From an uncultured Flavobacteriaceae bacterium (GTDB taxonomy: Bacteria; Bacteroidota; Bacteroidia; Flavobacteriales; Flavobacteriaceae): 64,000 nt of DNA. Positions within the stretch are counted from its first letter, which is position 1. Every line of letters begins with the position of its first letter. The position numbers and the translations under genes were made by a program. Positions 17,619-28,795 of the stretch are shown here, one piece after another. The stretch lies in NCBI GenBank assembly GCA_905479065.1, contig CAJQLB010000004.1:62001-126000 (forward strand), written 5' to 3'. The notes under the pieces were generated by a model that worked only from the letters and a program-made list of their open reading frames with translations, did not search any database and was not told the DNA's origin.

Positions 17619-17639
17619 AATGAGTTTATATACCTCATT
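17619..17639. promoter_or_regulatory. Inverted repeat in the region shared by leuA and the divergent gene
   Basis: AATGAG, 9-nt spacer, CTCATT, only 9 bases from the divergent ATG at 17609. The perfect 6-bp arms could be an operator or an early mRNA hairpin of the divergent gene. No protein can be tied to it. Confidence 0.3.
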
Positions 17640-17758
17640 ATCAGTAATTTAAATATGAAAAAATTAGGCTTAACATCGTAATAACGTCATGATGAACTCC
17701 CTTTACAGTAATCCAAAATATAAATTCGTAATACAATAAGAAAATTTATTTAGAATAA

Positions 17759-18931
17759 ATGTCAGATTACCAAGTACAAATTTTTGATACAACCCTAAGA
17801 GATGGTGAACAAGTTCCTGGTTGTAAACTAAACACAGATCAAAAGATAAAAATTGCAAAACAATTGGATTTCTTAGGAGTAGATGTTATCGAAGCTGGAT
17901 TTCCTGTGTCAAGTCCCGGTGATTTTAAATCAGTTGATGCTATTGCAAAAATTGTACAAAATGCAACAGTGTGCGGCCTAACTAGATCTGTAGAAAATGA
18001 TATAAAAATAGCGGCTGAAGCCTTGAAATATGCAGTTAAACCAAGAATTCATACTGGTATTGGCACTTCCGATTCCCACATAAAACATAAATTTAAAAGT
18101 ACTCGGGAAGATATTTTAGAACGTGCATTCAAAGCTGTTTCTTATGCAAAATCTTTTGTAGAGGATGTTGAGTTTTATGCCGAAGACGCGGGAAGAACGG
18201 ACAATTCATATCTGGCTCAAGTTTGTGAAGCTGCCATAAAAGCTGGAGCAACTGTACTAAATATTCCAGATACAACGGGTTATTGTTTACCACATGAATA
18301 TGGTGCCAAAATCAAATATTTGAAAGAAAATGTCAAAGGTATCGAAAAAGCTATTTTATCTTGTCATTGCCATAATGACCTAGGTCTTGCAACTGCAAAT
18401 TCAATTGAAGGTGTCATCAATGGGGCAAGACAAATTGAATGTACCATCAACGGAATTGGTGAACGAGCCGGCAATACGGCCCTTGAAGAGGTGGTGATGA
18501 TTCTCAAACAACATCCTTACTTAAATTTAGAAACCAACATTAATACGGAAATGTTATATGGTATCAGCCAATTAGTCTCCGAAAGTATGGGAATATACAC
18601 ACAACCAAACAAGGCAATCGTTGGTGCCAATGCTTTTGCCCACAGCTCTGGAATTCACCAAGATGGTGTAATTAAAAATCGCGAAACATACGAAATAATC
18701 AATCCCAAAGATGTTGGGGTTACCGAATCCGCAATTGTTTTGACTGCTAGGAGTGGGCGCGCAGCTCTCGCCTACAGAGCAAAAAATGTTGGATATGAGC
18801 TAACTAAATTACAACTAGATGATGTGTATAGTAACTTCTTAAAGTTTGCTGATATGAAAAAAGAAATCAATGATACTGATATCCATGAAATTATAGAGAC
18901 AAGTTCTATTTTCAATCAAATTATAGCTTGA
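17759..18931 (+). CDS. leuA: 2-isopropylmalate synthase (short form)
   Basis: First committed step to leucine: acetyl-CoA plus 2-oxoisovalerate. [13 protein letters not shown] near residue 10, [24 protein letters not shown] with the metal-binding HxH, and NGIGERAGN are intact. At 390 aa it ends after the catalytic and linker regions and lacks the roughly 130-aa C-terminal LeuA allosteric domain that binds leucine in the roughly 510-aa enzymes. First gene of a tight leuACDB operon. It starts at the ATG at 17759. The promoter is unclear; the best candidate is TAAATTCG at 17721-17728. Confidence 0.95.
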   Translation: MSDYQVQIFDTTLRDGEQVPGCKLNTDQKIKIAKQLDFLGVDVIEAGFPVSSPGDFKSVDAIAKIVQNATVCGLTRSVENDIKIAAEALKYAVKPRIHTGIGTSDSHIKHKFKSTREDILERAFKAVSYAKSFVEDVEFYAEDAGRTDNSYLAQVCEAAIKAGATVLNIPDTTGYCLPHEYGAKIKYLKENVKGIEKAILSCHCHNDLGLATANSIEGVINGARQIECTINGIGERAGNTALEEVVMILKQHPYLNLETNINTEMLYGISQLVSESMGIYTQPNKAIVGANAFAHSSGIHQDGVIKNRETYEIINPKDVGVTESAIVLTARSGRAALAYRAKNVGYELTKLQLDDVYSNFLKFADMKKEINDTDIHEIIETSSIFNQIIA

Positions 18932-20328
18932 TGGGAAAAACCTTATTTGACAAAGTTTGGGATTCGCATGTTGTCGATTCTGTAGAGAATGGCCCCCAAG
19001 TATTATATATTGACCAGCATTTAATTCACGAAGTCACAAGCCCCCAAGCCTTCGAAGAATTGGAAAATCGAGACATTCCAGTTTTTAGACCTAGACAAAT
19101 TATTGCCACAGCAGACCATAATACTCCAACAACAAACCAAGATCTTCCAATCAAAGATGAGTTGTCAAAAAAACAATTAGAGCAACTATCAACAAATTGT
19201 TCAAAAAATAATATTACACTTTACGAATTAGGTCATAAATACAATGGCATTGTTCATGTCATGGCGCCAGAATTAGGTATCACACAACCAGGTATGACCA
19301 TGGTATGTGGAGATAGTCATACGTCAACTCATGGTGCTTTTGGAACAATTGCATTTGGTATAGGAACAAGTCAAGTTGCTCAAGTCTTCGCAAGTCAATG
19401 CCTATTACTACCCAAACCAAAAAGTCTTAGAGTTAATGTAAACGGTTGTTTAAAAAATGGTGTTTTACCAAAAGATGTCATTTTATATATTATTTCAAAA
19501 CTTGGTACAAATTCAGGAACCGGCTACTTTTGCGAATACGCTGGAAGCGTTTTTGAAACGATGAGTATGGAGGGGCGTATGACTGTTTGTAATATGAGTA
19601 TTGAAATGGGTGCGAGAGGCGGCATGATTGCTCCTGACGAAATCACCTTTAAATATTTAAAAAATCGGCAGTTTGCTCCATCAGGAAGTGATTACAAAAA
19701 TAAAGTTGCTTTCTGGAAGACACTTGCTTCAGATAAAAACGCTGTGTTTGATAAAGAATATTTTTTTGAAGCTGAGGATATTGAACCGATGATTACTTAT
19801 GGGACCAACCCAGGAATGGGAATAAAAATTTCAGATAACATCCCTTATGAAAGTAACTCCTCCTTTCTCAAATCATTGCTTTACATGAATTTAAATGCTG
19901 GAGAATCTTTAATCAATAAATGTGTGAATTACGTGTTTATCGGTAGCTGTACCAATTCAAGAATTGAAGATTTTAGAGTTGCTGCTAAGTATATAAAAGG
20001 CAGACGAAAAGCAGAAAATGTGACCGCCTGGCTAGTACCAGGAAGTAAACAGGTAGAAGCACAAATAGTGGAAGAGGGCCTAAAAGATGTTTTTGAATCT
20101 GCTGGTTTTAAATTAAGGCAGCCTGGATGTTCCGCTTGCCTAGCAATGAATGAGGACAAAATCCCAAAAGGAGAATACTGCGTTTCAACCTCAAATCGAA
20201 ATTTTGAAGGTAGACAAGGTCCTGGATCTAGGACCATTCTTGCAAGCCCACTTGTTGCTGCTGCTACAGCAGTTGCTGGGAAAATTATAGATATCACAAA
20301 AGAATTAGAAACGCTAGAGTTGACATAA
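18931..20328 (+). CDS. leuC: 3-isopropylmalate dehydratase large subunit
   Basis: Aconitase-family [4Fe-4S] subunit that isomerises 2- to 3-isopropylmalate with LeuD. 465 aa. The cluster cysteines are visible: Cys in [13 protein letters not shown], and the CSAC pair in [27 protein letters not shown] is the other signature. The ATG at 18931 shares one base with the leuA stop (TGATG). The longer frame begins at a TTG one codon earlier and is not needed. Confidence 0.97.
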   Translation: MGKTLFDKVWDSHVVDSVENGPQVLYIDQHLIHEVTSPQAFEELENRDIPVFRPRQIIATADHNTPTTNQDLPIKDELSKKQLEQLSTNCSKNNITLYELGHKYNGIVHVMAPELGITQPGMTMVCGDSHTSTHGAFGTIAFGIGTSQVAQVFASQCLLLPKPKSLRVNVNGCLKNGVLPKDVILYIISKLGTNSGTGYFCEYAGSVFETMSMEGRMTVCNMSIEMGARGGMIAPDEITFKYLKNRQFAPSGSDYKNKVAFWKTLASDKNAVFDKEYFFEAEDIEPMITYGTNPGMGIKISDNIPYESNSSFLKSLLYMNLNAGESLINKCVNYVFIGSCTNSRIEDFRVAAKYIKGRRKAENVTAWLVPGSKQVEAQIVEEGLKDVFESAGFKLRQPGCSACLAMNEDKIPKGEYCVSTSNRNFEGRQGPGSRTILASPLVAAATAVAGKIIDITKELETLELT

Positions 20329-20329
20329 C

Positions 20330-20920
20330 ATGGAGAAATTCACAACACTTTCGTCAAGAGCCATTCCATTGGAAGTTGAGAATGTTGACACAGATCAAAT
20401 AATTCCTGCACGCTTTCTTAAAGCAACAGATAAAAAAGGATTTGGGGATCATGTCTTTCGCGATTGGAGATATCATGAAAACGGTAAAATTAACGATGAA
20501 TTTATTTTAAATGATTCTACTTATTCAGGAAGTATTTTAATAGCAGGTAATAATTTTGGTTGTGGTTCAAGTCGTGAACATGCTGCATGGGCGCTGGCAG
20601 GATACGGATTTAAAGTTATTGTATCGAGCTTTTTCGCAGATATTTTTAGGGGAAACGCCCTTAATAATGGTATTTTACCAATACAAGTCTCAGAGGTATT
20701 TTTAAAAACACTTCTTGACAAGGTTTCCAAAATTCCTCAAACTCAAATTGAGGTAAACTTAGAGGAACAACTCATTTCTATTTCAGATACGTCACAGTCA
20801 GAAAAATTTGAAATAGACGCATACAAAAAGACGTGCCTAATAAATGGTTACGACGATATTGATTACTTACTAAGCATAACAAATAAAATTGAAGCTTTCG
20901 AAGCTCGAAAAAATAATTAA
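20330..20920 (+). CDS. leuD: 3-isopropylmalate dehydratase small subunit
   Basis: Swivelling domain that completes the LeuCD active site. 196 aa. [13 protein letters not shown] near the N-terminus and [15 protein letters not shown] in the middle are the substrate-binding family blocks. It starts one base after the leuC stop, so the stoichiometric partners are likely translationally coupled. Confidence 0.97.
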   Translation: MEKFTTLSSRAIPLEVENVDTDQIIPARFLKATDKKGFGDHVFRDWRYHENGKINDEFILNDSTYSGSILIAGNNFGCGSSREHAAWALAGYGFKVIVSSFFADIFRGNALNNGILPIQVSEVFLKTLLDKVSKIPQTQIEVNLEEQLISISDTSQSEKFEIDAYKKTCLINGYDDIDYLLSITNKIEAFEARKNN

Positions 20921-20923
20921 TCA

Positions 20924-22042
20924 ATGAAATTAAACATCGCTGTTTTACCTGGAGATGGGATTGGTCCCGAGGTCACAGACCAAGCTGTTAAGGCTTTAAA
21001 AGCAATTGCAATTGAATTCGATCATTCTTTCACGTTCACTTATGCCCCTGTTGGCGCTGTCGCAATTGATGAGACTGGAGATCCACTACCTGAACAGACA
21101 CTAGATCTTTGTAAAACAACTGATGCCATTTTGTTTGGAGCTATTGGAGATCCAAAATATGACAATAACCCTTCAGCCACTATACGACCTGAGCAAGGGT
21201 TGTTAAAGCTCCGTAAATCGCTTCAACTATTTGCAAATATTAGGCCTGTAAAAGCCTACAGTCAACTTCTTGAAAAGTCGCCATTAAAAGAACATATCAT
21301 CAAAGGTACCGATATTAGTATTTATCGCGAGCTCACAGGTGGCATCTATTTTGGAGAAAAGTATTTAAGCGATGATAAAAATACAGCATCTGATTTGTGT
21401 GAATATTCTAGACTAGAAATTGAAAGAATCTCACATTTAGCATTTAAAGCAGCACAATCAAGAAGTTTTAATGTTACCTTAATTGATAAAGCTAATGTTT
21501 TAGAAAGCTCTCGCTTGTGGAGAAAAGTCGTGAATGACGTTGCAAAAGAATACCAAGATGTCACGCTTGAGTTTTTATTTGTTGATAATGCGGCAATGCA
21601 AATGATTCTTAATCCAAAACAATTCGACGTCATTTTAACAGAAAACATGTTTGGTGATATTATAAGTGATGAGGCGAGCGTTATTGGCGGATCTATAGGT
21701 CTTCTGGCATCAGCGTCTGTAGGCGATAAGTATGCAATGTTTGAACCCATTCATGGCTCATACCCTCAAGCGAAAGGCAAGGGTATCGCAAATCCAATAG
21801 CATCAATATTGTCTGCAGCAATGCTACTAGAACATTTCAACCTTCAATCTGAAGCAAATCGTATCAAAAATGCTGTAGAAAAGTCATTGAAATTACACAT
21901 TACCACACCTGATATTAACGCAAAATATGACAACGTAACGACAGGTAAAGTAGGTGATTTTATTGAAGATTTTATATCAAATCCAAACGAGACAAATCTC
22001 AATTTCACCAATATCCATTTAGGTCAATCAACCATTATATAG
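20924..22042 (+). CDS. leuB: 3-isopropylmalate dehydrogenase
   Basis: NAD-dependent oxidative decarboxylation to 2-oxoisocaproate. 372 aa. Visible are LPGDGIGPEVTDQAVKAL, RPEQGLLKLRKSLQLFANIRP with the substrate arginines, the Lys/Asp region (DKANVLESSRLWR, TENMFGDIISDEAS) and EPIHGSYPQAKGKG for NAD. Three bases after leuD; last gene of the operon. The 38-bp gap to the converging gapN gene holds no obvious terminator. Confidence 0.97.
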   Translation: MKLNIAVLPGDGIGPEVTDQAVKALKAIAIEFDHSFTFTYAPVGAVAIDETGDPLPEQTLDLCKTTDAILFGAIGDPKYDNNPSATIRPEQGLLKLRKSLQLFANIRPVKAYSQLLEKSPLKEHIIKGTDISIYRELTGGIYFGEKYLSDDKNTASDLCEYSRLEIERISHLAFKAAQSRSFNVTLIDKANVLESSRLWRKVVNDVAKEYQDVTLEFLFVDNAAMQMILNPKQFDVILTENMFGDIISDEASVIGGSIGLLASASVGDKYAMFEPIHGSYPQAKGKGIANPIASILSAAMLLEHFNLQSEANRIKNAVEKSLKLHITTPDINAKYDNVTTGKVGDFIEDFISNPNETNLNFTNIHLGQSTII

Positions 22043-22080
22043 TCCTTCACGACTCAAATTTCAATATGGTTTTTTATTTT

Positions 22081-23673
22081 TTACAGGATATAATCCGTAC
22101 TAACAAAGTTAGATGCTTGTGAAGCTAACAAATCTTTTAAAATCTCATTATTGTAAGAATTATCTTTAGATGCAACAAAAGTTCTAATAGAGAATGATCT
22201 TAATGCGTCACGAACACTCAAAGTCGCCACAGCAGAATCCTTCCTTCCCGTAAATGGATAAACATCAGGACCACGTTGGCATGAACTATTGAGGTTCACA
22301 CGACAGACCAAATTTACAAGAGCATCAATTAGTGGGGCTAAGGTTTTAACATCTCTTCCAAAAAGACTTACTTGTTGACCATAATTTGAAGATGCCATAT
22401 CATTTAAAGGCTCTTCAATGTTAGAAAAGGGAACTATTGGAATCACGGGACCAAATTGCTCCTCCTCATATACACGCATATCGGTTGACGCTGGATATAA
22501 AACAGCCGGAAAAATATAATTTTTAAAAATTTCTCCTCCTCGTTTATTTTTTATTTTTGCTCCTTTCGATACTGCATCATCAATCAACTCTTGAATATAA
22601 GACGGCTTATCTGGTTCTGGTAGTGGTGTAAGTTTAGCGCCAGCATCCCAAGGATTTCCAAAGTTAAGTGCATCAACTTTTTCTGAAAATTGTCTAATAA
22701 AGTCATCAACTACATCCTTGTGAACATACAAAACTTTCAAAGCTGTGCAACGTTGGCCATTAAAAGATGTTGCCCCTGCAATACACTCATTTATAGCCAA
22801 GTTTAAATCTGCATCTGGCATTACAATTGCAGGATTATTAGCCTCCAAACCAAGAACCATTCTTAGACGATTACTTTTAGGGTGTATATTCTGTAATGCA
22901 TTTGCAGACTTGCTATGGCCAATCAATGCCAAAACATCTACACGACCATCTTTCATAATTGGTGAAGCCACTGTGCGACCTCTACCAAAGAGAATATTAA
23001 CAACACCTTTTGGAAAACTATTCTGAAAGGCCTCCATTAAAGGCGTTAAAAGAAGGACACCAAATTTAGCCGGCTTAAATATGGCGGTATTACCCATAAT
23101 AAGGGCCGGTATTAATAAGCAAAATGTTTCATTTAAGGGATAATTATAAGGCCCCAAGCACAAAACCACACCTAATGGGCCACGCCTAATGTGTGCATGA
23201 ATATTTCCACTTTTAAGAAATTTTGCACTATTACGATCCATTTTCTTGTAATCCTCAATAGTATCATAAATGTACTCAACCGTTCTGTCAAATTCCTTTT
23301 CTGAATCAGCTAAATTTTTACCAATTTCCCACATCAATAGCTTCACTACCTCTTCACGCTTCGTTTTCATTTGTTCAACAAACTTCTCCATGCATGATAT
23401 TCTGTCAGAAACCTTCATCGTAGGCCACAACCCCTGACCTTTATTAAATGCCGTTGAGGCAGCATCAAGAGCTTCTATTGCTTCTTTTTCTGTTAGCGTT
23501 GGAATACTTCCAAGCAATGTTGGGTGGTAGTTTTCGGTTGAAGAAATTGTTGAGTATATTTCAGACGTTTCACCTTTCCATTCTACCAGCTTACCATCTA
23601 ACAAGTACCTAGATTGGTGTATTAACTCTTTGATTTTAAATTGCTCAGGAATTGTCTTAAATCGCATTTTCAT
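22081..23673 (-). CDS. gapN: NADP-dependent non-phosphorylating glyceraldehyde-3-phosphate dehydrogenase
   Basis: Aldehyde-dehydrogenase superfamily enzyme that oxidises G3P to 3-phosphoglycerate, bypassing ATP formation but yielding NADPH. 530 aa. The catalytic pair is clear: Glu277 in [12 protein letters not shown] and Cys309 in [19 protein letters not shown] and the end region [19 protein letters not shown] support GapN rather than a generic ALDH. Two ATGs two codons apart are possible starts. It lies 65 bp after ilvA, on the same strand. An NADPH source beside NADPH-consuming biosynthesis is suggestive, but co-regulation is inference. Confidence 0.9.
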   Translation of the reverse strand: MKMRFKTIPEQFKIKELIHQSRYLLDGKLVEWKGETSEIYSTISSTENYHPTLLGSIPTLTEKEAIEALDAASTAFNKGQGLWPTMKVSDRISCMEKFVEQMKTKREEVVKLLMWEIGKNLADSEKEFDRTVEYIYDTIEDYKKMDRNSAKFLKSGNIHAHIRRGPLGVVLCLGPYNYPLNETFCLLIPALIMGNTAIFKPAKFGVLLLTPLMEAFQNSFPKGVVNILFGRGRTVASPIMKDGRVDVLALIGHSKSANALQNIHPKSNRLRMVLGLEANNPAIVMPDADLNLAINECIAGATSFNGQRCTALKVLYVHKDVVDDFIRQFSEKVDALNFGNPWDAGAKLTPLPEPDKPSYIQELIDDAVSKGAKIKNKRGGEIFKNYIFPAVLYPASTDMRVYEEEQFGPVIPIVPFSNIEEPLNDMASSNYGQQVSLFGRDVKTLAPLIDALVNLVCRVNLNSSCQRGPDVYPFTGRKDSAVATLSVRDALRSFSIRTFVASKDNSYNNEILKDLLASQASNFVSTDYIL

Positions 23674-23738
23674 AAATTATTTTTTACACTTTCAAATTAC
23701 AACAAACAGTAGTTAAAATAGGTTAAGACTTTGTTAAG

Positions 23739-25001
23739 CTAAACCAAAAATTGAAATAAATCTGGCTTATTATTTAGATAATCACCATAAAAATTATGCA
23801 ACTTCATTTTAGTTATTAGAGGCTCTAAGTCCTTTGGAGATTTTAATTGCACACCAACTACAGCTACATCATTTTCTCTATTGACTTTTTTTGTATATTC
23901 AAAATGAGTAATATCATCATCCTTTCCTAAAATTTTAACCACAAACTCCCTTAAAGCTCCGGCTCTTTGGGGAAATTTTATCAGAAAATAATGTTTTAAA
24001 TTTGCATGAAGTAAAGCGCGTTCTTTTATTTCAGGAGTTCGTGTAATGTCATTATTACTTCCACTGATTAAGCAAATCACATTTTTACCTTTAATCTTTT
24101 CTGCATAAGCATCCAAAGCTGTAAGACTTAATGCTCCTGCTGGTTCAGCAACTATAGCATCTTTATTGTAAAGCTCTAAAATAACTTGACATATTTTCCC
24201 TTCGGGAACTGTGACTACAGCATCCAAATTTTGTTTACAAATTTCAAAATTTTTATCTCCTACTCTTCTCACAGCGGCACCATCTACAAAGCGCTCAATT
24301 TCTTTAAGCTCAATAATTTTATTAGCCTCAATAGATTTTGACATTGATGGTGCTCCTTCGGGCTCCACACCAATAATTTTGGTCTTTGGAGACATCATTT
24401 TAACCATTGCCGAAAGTCCAGACGCTAAACCCCCACCACCAACTGGAATAAAAATAAAATCAATAACTTCTTTTGATTGACTTAGGATTTCTAGCCCTAC
24501 AGTAGCCTGACCTTCAATAACTTTTTCATCATTAAAAGGATGTATAAACGTTTTATTTAAACGTTCGCATTCCAGCTTGGCTACTTCATAGGAATCATCA
24601 AATGTGTCACCGACTAAAACAACATTAATAAAATCTTCTCCAAACATTTTAACCTGTTCAATTTTTTGATTGGGGGTTGGTGAAGGCATAAATATGGTTC
24701 CTTTTACCTTTAGTAATTTACATGACAAAGCAACACCCTGCGCGTGATTTCCTGCACTAGCGCACACGATGCCATTTTCAACCTCAGTATCATTTAATGT
24801 TGACATTTTATTATAAGCTCCTCTTATTTTATAAGAACGAACTTGTTGTAAATCTTCCCTTTTAAACATGATATTACAACCGTAATGATTTGAATATCGC
24901 ATGTTTTTGGCAAGCGGACTAACAATAGCAATGTCTGATAAACGAGTCGCAGCTGCTTTTACATTTTTTAATGTTGGAAAATATGTCGTTGTAGTTTCCA
25001 T
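23739..25001 (-). CDS. ilvA: Threonine ammonia-lyase (threonine dehydratase)
   Basis: PLP enzyme converting threonine to 2-oxobutyrate, the entry into isoleucine synthesis. Schiff-base Lys58 in RSYKIRGAYNKM; ASAGNHAQGVALS and PVGGGGLASGLSAMVK (phosphate-binding) are intact. At 420 aa it has one short C-terminal ACT-like domain (from FPQRAGALREFVVKIL) rather than the two of the 514-aa E. coli enzyme, so feedback may differ. Three bases after ilvC; last ilv gene of the operon. Confidence 0.94.
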   Translation of the reverse strand: METTTTYFPTLKNVKAAATRLSDIAIVSPLAKNMRYSNHYGCNIMFKREDLQQVRSYKIRGAYNKMSTLNDTEVENGIVCASAGNHAQGVALSCKLLKVKGTIFMPSPTPNQKIEQVKMFGEDFINVVLVGDTFDDSYEVAKLECERLNKTFIHPFNDEKVIEGQATVGLEILSQSKEVIDFIFIPVGGGGLASGLSAMVKMMSPKTKIIGVEPEGAPSMSKSIEANKIIELKEIERFVDGAAVRRVGDKNFEICKQNLDAVVTVPEGKICQVILELYNKDAIVAEPAGALSLTALDAYAEKIKGKNVICLISGSNNDITRTPEIKERALLHANLKHYFLIKFPQRAGALREFVVKILGKDDDITHFEYTKKVNRENDVAVVGVQLKSPKDLEPLITKMKLHNFYGDYLNNKPDLFQFLV

Positions 25002-25004
25002 AAA

Positions 25005-26507
25005 TTAGTGAGTAGAAATTCCATTGACCTCTGATGTTGATTTTATTCGTTTCATCGCAGTCATCGCAGTCCGCAAATGTTTTCCAACAGCCTCAATAGG
25101 ATGATTACGAATAGCATCATTCACCTTTATTAGTTCAAGATTATCAACAGAATTTGAGGCCTTATAAGAAGATCCAATAACATCTGTTCCTATTGATTTC
25201 ATAAAATCGTCAAGCAAAGGTTTACAAGCATGGTCAAATAAATAACAACCATATTCAGCTGTGTCTGAAATGATTCTGTTCATTTCAAATAATTTTTTTC
25301 TTGCAACAGTATTAGCAATTAGAGGCAGTTCATGCAAGGACTCATAATAGGCTGATTCCTCAATGATTCCTGAATTAACCATTGTCTCAAAGGCTAATTC
25401 TACACCTGCTCGCACAAAAGCGACCATGATAAGACCATGGTCAAAATATTCTTGTTCTGAAATATAGTGGTTTGTTACAATAGTTTTCTCAAAAGCTGTT
25501 TCTCCTGTTGCTTTTCTCCATTTCAATAAATTAACATCGTCATTTGCCCAATCCTCCATCATCGTTTTCGAAAAATGTCCGGACATGATATCATCCATAT
25601 GCTTTTCGTATAATGGTTTCATGATGTCTTTCAACTCTTCAGACAACTCAAAAGCTTTAATTTTGGCTGGATTTGATAATCGATCCATCATCGTTGTTAT
25701 CCCACCGTGTTTCAGAGCTTCCGTAATGGTTTCCCAACCGTATTGAACTAACTTAGCGGCATAGCCTCCATTAATACCCTCAGCAACCATTTTATCAAAT
25801 AATAAGATAGAAGCTGTTTGTAACACTCCACATAGAATGGTTTGTTCTCCCATCAAATCACTTTTTACTTCAGCAACAAAAGAAGACTCTAAAACTCCTG
25901 CTTTATGACCACCAGTAGCAGCAGCGTATGCTTTTGCCTGGTCCCAACCCTTACCTTCAGGATCATTTTCAGGGTGAACTGCAATCAATGTAGGCACACC
26001 AAACCCCCTCATAAATTCCTCTCGAACTTCTGTACCTGGACACTTTGGAGCAACCATGATGACCGTTAAATCTTCACGTATATGTTTTCCTTCTTCTACA
26101 ATATTAAACCCGTGTGAGTACGATAAAGTAGCCCCTTTTTTCATCAGAGGCATAACATCCGAAACAACATTTGAATGTTGCTTATCTGGAGTTAGGTTAA
26201 GAACTAAATCAGCAGATGGTATTAAGTCATGATATGTGCCAATTGTAAAATTATTAGATTTGGCGTTTTTAAAAGATTGGCGCTCTTCATCAATTGCTTT
26301 TTGCCTTAGAGCATATGAAATATCCAAACCGGAATCCCTCATGTTGAGACCTTGATTGAGACCTTGGGCCCCACAGCCAATTATTACAATTTTTTTTCCT
26401 TTTAAAGCATTTACACCATCTTCAAACTCCGAAGTTTCCATAAAGCGACACTTCGAAAGTTGGTCTAACTTTTGACCTAGTGATAGAGTGTTAAAATAAT
26501 TTGCCAT
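25005..26507 (-). CDS. ilvC: Ketol-acid reductoisomerase (class II, NADP)
   Basis: Isomerises and reduces acetolactate or acetohydroxybutyrate. 500 aa places it in the long class II with a duplicated C-terminal helical domain. The Rossmann motif [19 protein letters not shown] begins near residue 46. The basic/polar loop after it ([19 protein letters not shown]) resembles the NADPH-phosphate-binding loop of the E. coli enzyme. Downstream are [13 protein letters not shown] and the metal-binding [12 protein letters not shown]. Confidence 0.95.
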   Translation of the reverse strand: MANYFNTLSLGQKLDQLSKCRFMETSEFEDGVNALKGKKIVIIGCGAQGLNQGLNMRDSGLDISYALRQKAIDEERQSFKNAKSNNFTIGTYHDLIPSADLVLNLTPDKQHSNVVSDVMPLMKKGATLSYSHGFNIVEEGKHIREDLTVIMVAPKCPGTEVREEFMRGFGVPTLIAVHPENDPEGKGWDQAKAYAAATGGHKAGVLESSFVAEVKSDLMGEQTILCGVLQTASILLFDKMVAEGINGGYAAKLVQYGWETITEALKHGGITTMMDRLSNPAKIKAFELSEELKDIMKPLYEKHMDDIMSGHFSKTMMEDWANDDVNLLKWRKATGETAFEKTIVTNHYISEQEYFDHGLIMVAFVRAGVELAFETMVNSGIIEESAYYESLHELPLIANTVARKKLFEMNRIISDTAEYGCYLFDHACKPLLDDFMKSIGTDVIGSSYKASNSVDNLELIKVNDAIRNHPIEAVGKHLRTAMTAMKRIKSTSEVNGISTH

Positions 26508-26519
26508 TCTAGTAGTTTA

Positions 26520-27047
26520 TTAGTTATTAAATGCAGCTAGCATTTCAGTTATTTTCATTTCATCTTTTGTCACAGCAATCCTTCCTGAGCGGACAAACTG
26601 CATAATTCCAAAAACACTAAGTTCTCTATGTAATAATTCAATTTCATTTCTTCGTCCAGATTTTTCTAAAACAAAAAAAGCTTTATTTACAGTTACAATT
26701 CTTGCGTTACTATCTTTAATTATATTTTGTATTTGCCGCTCCTCAAATAACAAATCAGATTTTATTTTGAATAAGCACGACTCCTGATAAATCGTCTCGT
26801 CATCTGTGTGATAAAAGGCTTTAATTACCTCTACTTGCTTTTCTATTTGACCAATAATTTTCTTAACCTCTTTTTCGGTCATTTTCACTAAAATTGTAAA
26901 TCGAGAAACTCCTTCAATTTCAGATATTGATGTATTTAAGCTTTCAATATTGATGTGTCTTCTTTGAAAAATCGCAGAAATTCTATTCAACAACCCTATG
27001 TGATTTTCTGTATAAATTGATACTGTAAATAGTTCTTTTATTTCCAT
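26520..27047 (-). CDS. ilvN: Acetolactate synthase small (regulatory) subunit
   Basis: 175 aa. An N-terminal ACT domain (YTENHIGLLNRISAIFQRRHINIESLN) binds valine in this family and controls IlvB. A C-terminal AHAS-small domain follows. Length matches the IlvH/IlvN group. It begins two bases after ilvB, as expected for an obligate complex. Confidence 0.94.
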   Translation of the reverse strand: MEIKELFTVSIYTENHIGLLNRISAIFQRRHINIESLNTSISEIEGVSRFTILVKMTEKEVKKIIGQIEKQVEVIKAFYHTDDETIYQESCLFKIKSDLLFEERQIQNIIKDSNARIVTVNKAFFVLEKSGRRNEIELLHRELSVFGIMQFVRSGRIAVTKDEMKITEMLAAFNN

Positions 27048-27049
27048 AA

Positions 27050-28792
27050 TTATTCTAATCTAATATCTGAAACTGATGCTCCTGAGGGTACCATCGGAAA
27101 CACATTGTCTTCTTTTTCCACACATACTTCTAAAAAATATGCATCTTGACTTTTCATCATTTCTTCAATTGCTGATCCTAACTCCTCTCGCTCTGAGACA
27201 CGTCGTGCTTGGATATGATATCCTTTAGCAATAGCAACAAAATCAGGGTTTGTCATTTCAGTAGAGGCATATCGTTTATCAAAAAAGAGTTGTTGCCATT
27301 GACGCACCATCCCTAAAAAATTATTGTTCAAAACAACAATTTTTACCGCTGTTTTTTGTTGAAAAATGGTGCCTAATTCTTGTATCGTCATTTGATATCC
27401 TCCATCACCGATGATCGCAATAACTTCACGATTTGGAGCAGCCATTTTTGCGCCAATTGCAGCAGGTAAAGCAAACCCCATAGTCCCAAGTCCCCCTGAG
27501 GTAATATTGCTTTTACTCACATTGAAATCAGCGTAACGACAAGTAATCATCTGATGTTGACCAACATCAGAAACAATCGCAGCGTTTCCACCACTTTTCG
27601 AATTAATCTCATTTAAAACTTCACCCATTGTCAAACCATCTTTTGTTGGGTGTAAATCATTTTTTATAACCTTTTCAAATTCAATGGCATATAAATCTTT
27701 AAACTTTTGATGCCAAGATTTGTGAGTTTTGACTTCTAAAAGAGGTAGTATTTGGGTCAGGCTTTCCTTGGCATCACCTAAAACAGCGACATCTGTCTTT
27801 ACATTTTTATCAACCTCAGCAGGATCAATTTCAAAATGAATGATTTTTGCTTGTTTTGCGTATTCGTCTAGTTTCCCTGTTACACGATCATCAAAACGCA
27901 TCCCAATTGCAATCAACACATCACAATCGTTTGTGAGAACATTTGGAGCATAATTTCCATGCATTCCAACCATACCAATATTTAATGGATGAGAAGTTGA
28001 AATTGCTGATGCCCCTAAAATGGTCCAAGCAGCGGGAATCCCCGTTTTTTCTATCATGGCTTTAAGCTGCTCTTCAGCGTGAGCCAAAATCACACCTTGC
28101 CCCCAAACAATCATTGGTTTTTTAGCACCGTTGATTATCTCTGCTGCTTGATCAAGTGATGCTTTGTCTGTTTTAGGCACTGGTAGATAACTTCTTACAC
28201 CTTCACATTTTTTGTATTGAAAATCGAACTCTGCAAATTGTGCATCTTTTGTAATATCTATTAACACTGGTCCAGGTCTTCCACTTCTGGCTATGTAAAA
28301 AGCTTTGGCGATAACTTCAGGTATTTCTGCGGCATTTGTAATTTGATGATTCCATTTTGTAACTGGTGTCGATATCCCAACAATATCTGTTTCTTGAAAA
28401 GCATCACTACCCAATAAATGCGAAGCGACCTGACCGGTTATACAAACCATTGGGGTTGAATCAATTTGTGCGTCTGCTATTCCTGTAATTAAATTAGTTG
28501 CTCCAGGACCAGAGGTTGCCATGGCAACTCCAACTTTACCCGAAATCCTGGCATATCCTTGAGCAGCGTGGGTCGCTCCTTGTTCATGCCTTGTTAACAC
28601 GTGATGAATTTCGTTTTGGTACTTGTAAAGCTCATCATAAACAGGCATAATAGCCCCACCTGGGTAACCGTAAATCATATCAACACCCTCAGCCAATAAA
28701 CAACGTACAATCGCTTCACTTCCCGAAATACGCTCTTTTGGCTGCTCTAAATATTGCTTTTTTTTCATTGTTTGTAATTCTTCCATAATCAT
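27050..28792 (-). CDS. ilvB: Acetolactate synthase large (catalytic) subunit
   Basis: ThDP/FAD enzyme condensing pyruvate with pyruvate or 2-oxobutyrate. 580 aa. GYPGGAIMPVYDEL followed by RHEQGATHAAQGYAR carries the catalytic Glu. The ThDP-Mg motif is GDGGYQMTIQELGTIFQQ ... NNNFLGMVRQWQ. Three possible ATGs lie in the first nine codons; I keep the outermost, three bases after the ilvD stop. Its product is also the substrate of the acetolactate-decarboxylase-like lipoprotein at 61144. Confidence 0.95.
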   Translation of the reverse strand: MIMEELQTMKKKQYLEQPKERISGSEAIVRCLLAEGVDMIYGYPGGAIMPVYDELYKYQNEIHHVLTRHEQGATHAAQGYARISGKVGVAMATSGPGATNLITGIADAQIDSTPMVCITGQVASHLLGSDAFQETDIVGISTPVTKWNHQITNAAEIPEVIAKAFYIARSGRPGPVLIDITKDAQFAEFDFQYKKCEGVRSYLPVPKTDKASLDQAAEIINGAKKPMIVWGQGVILAHAEEQLKAMIEKTGIPAAWTILGASAISTSHPLNIGMVGMHGNYAPNVLTNDCDVLIAIGMRFDDRVTGKLDEYAKQAKIIHFEIDPAEVDKNVKTDVAVLGDAKESLTQILPLLEVKTHKSWHQKFKDLYAIEFEKVIKNDLHPTKDGLTMGEVLNEINSKSGGNAAIVSDVGQHQMITCRYADFNVSKSNITSGGLGTMGFALPAAIGAKMAAPNREVIAIIGDGGYQMTIQELGTIFQQKTAVKIVVLNNNFLGMVRQWQQLFFDKRYASTEMTNPDFVAIAKGYHIQARRVSEREELGSAIEEMMKSQDAYFLEVCVEKEDNVFPMVPSGASVSDIRLE

Positions 28793-28795
28793 GAT

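Noticed and set aside
17655-17681. Short frame MKKLGLTS before leuA as a leucine leader
   Set aside because: Only two Leu codons in eight, no downstream terminator structure, and the candidate promoter lies after it.
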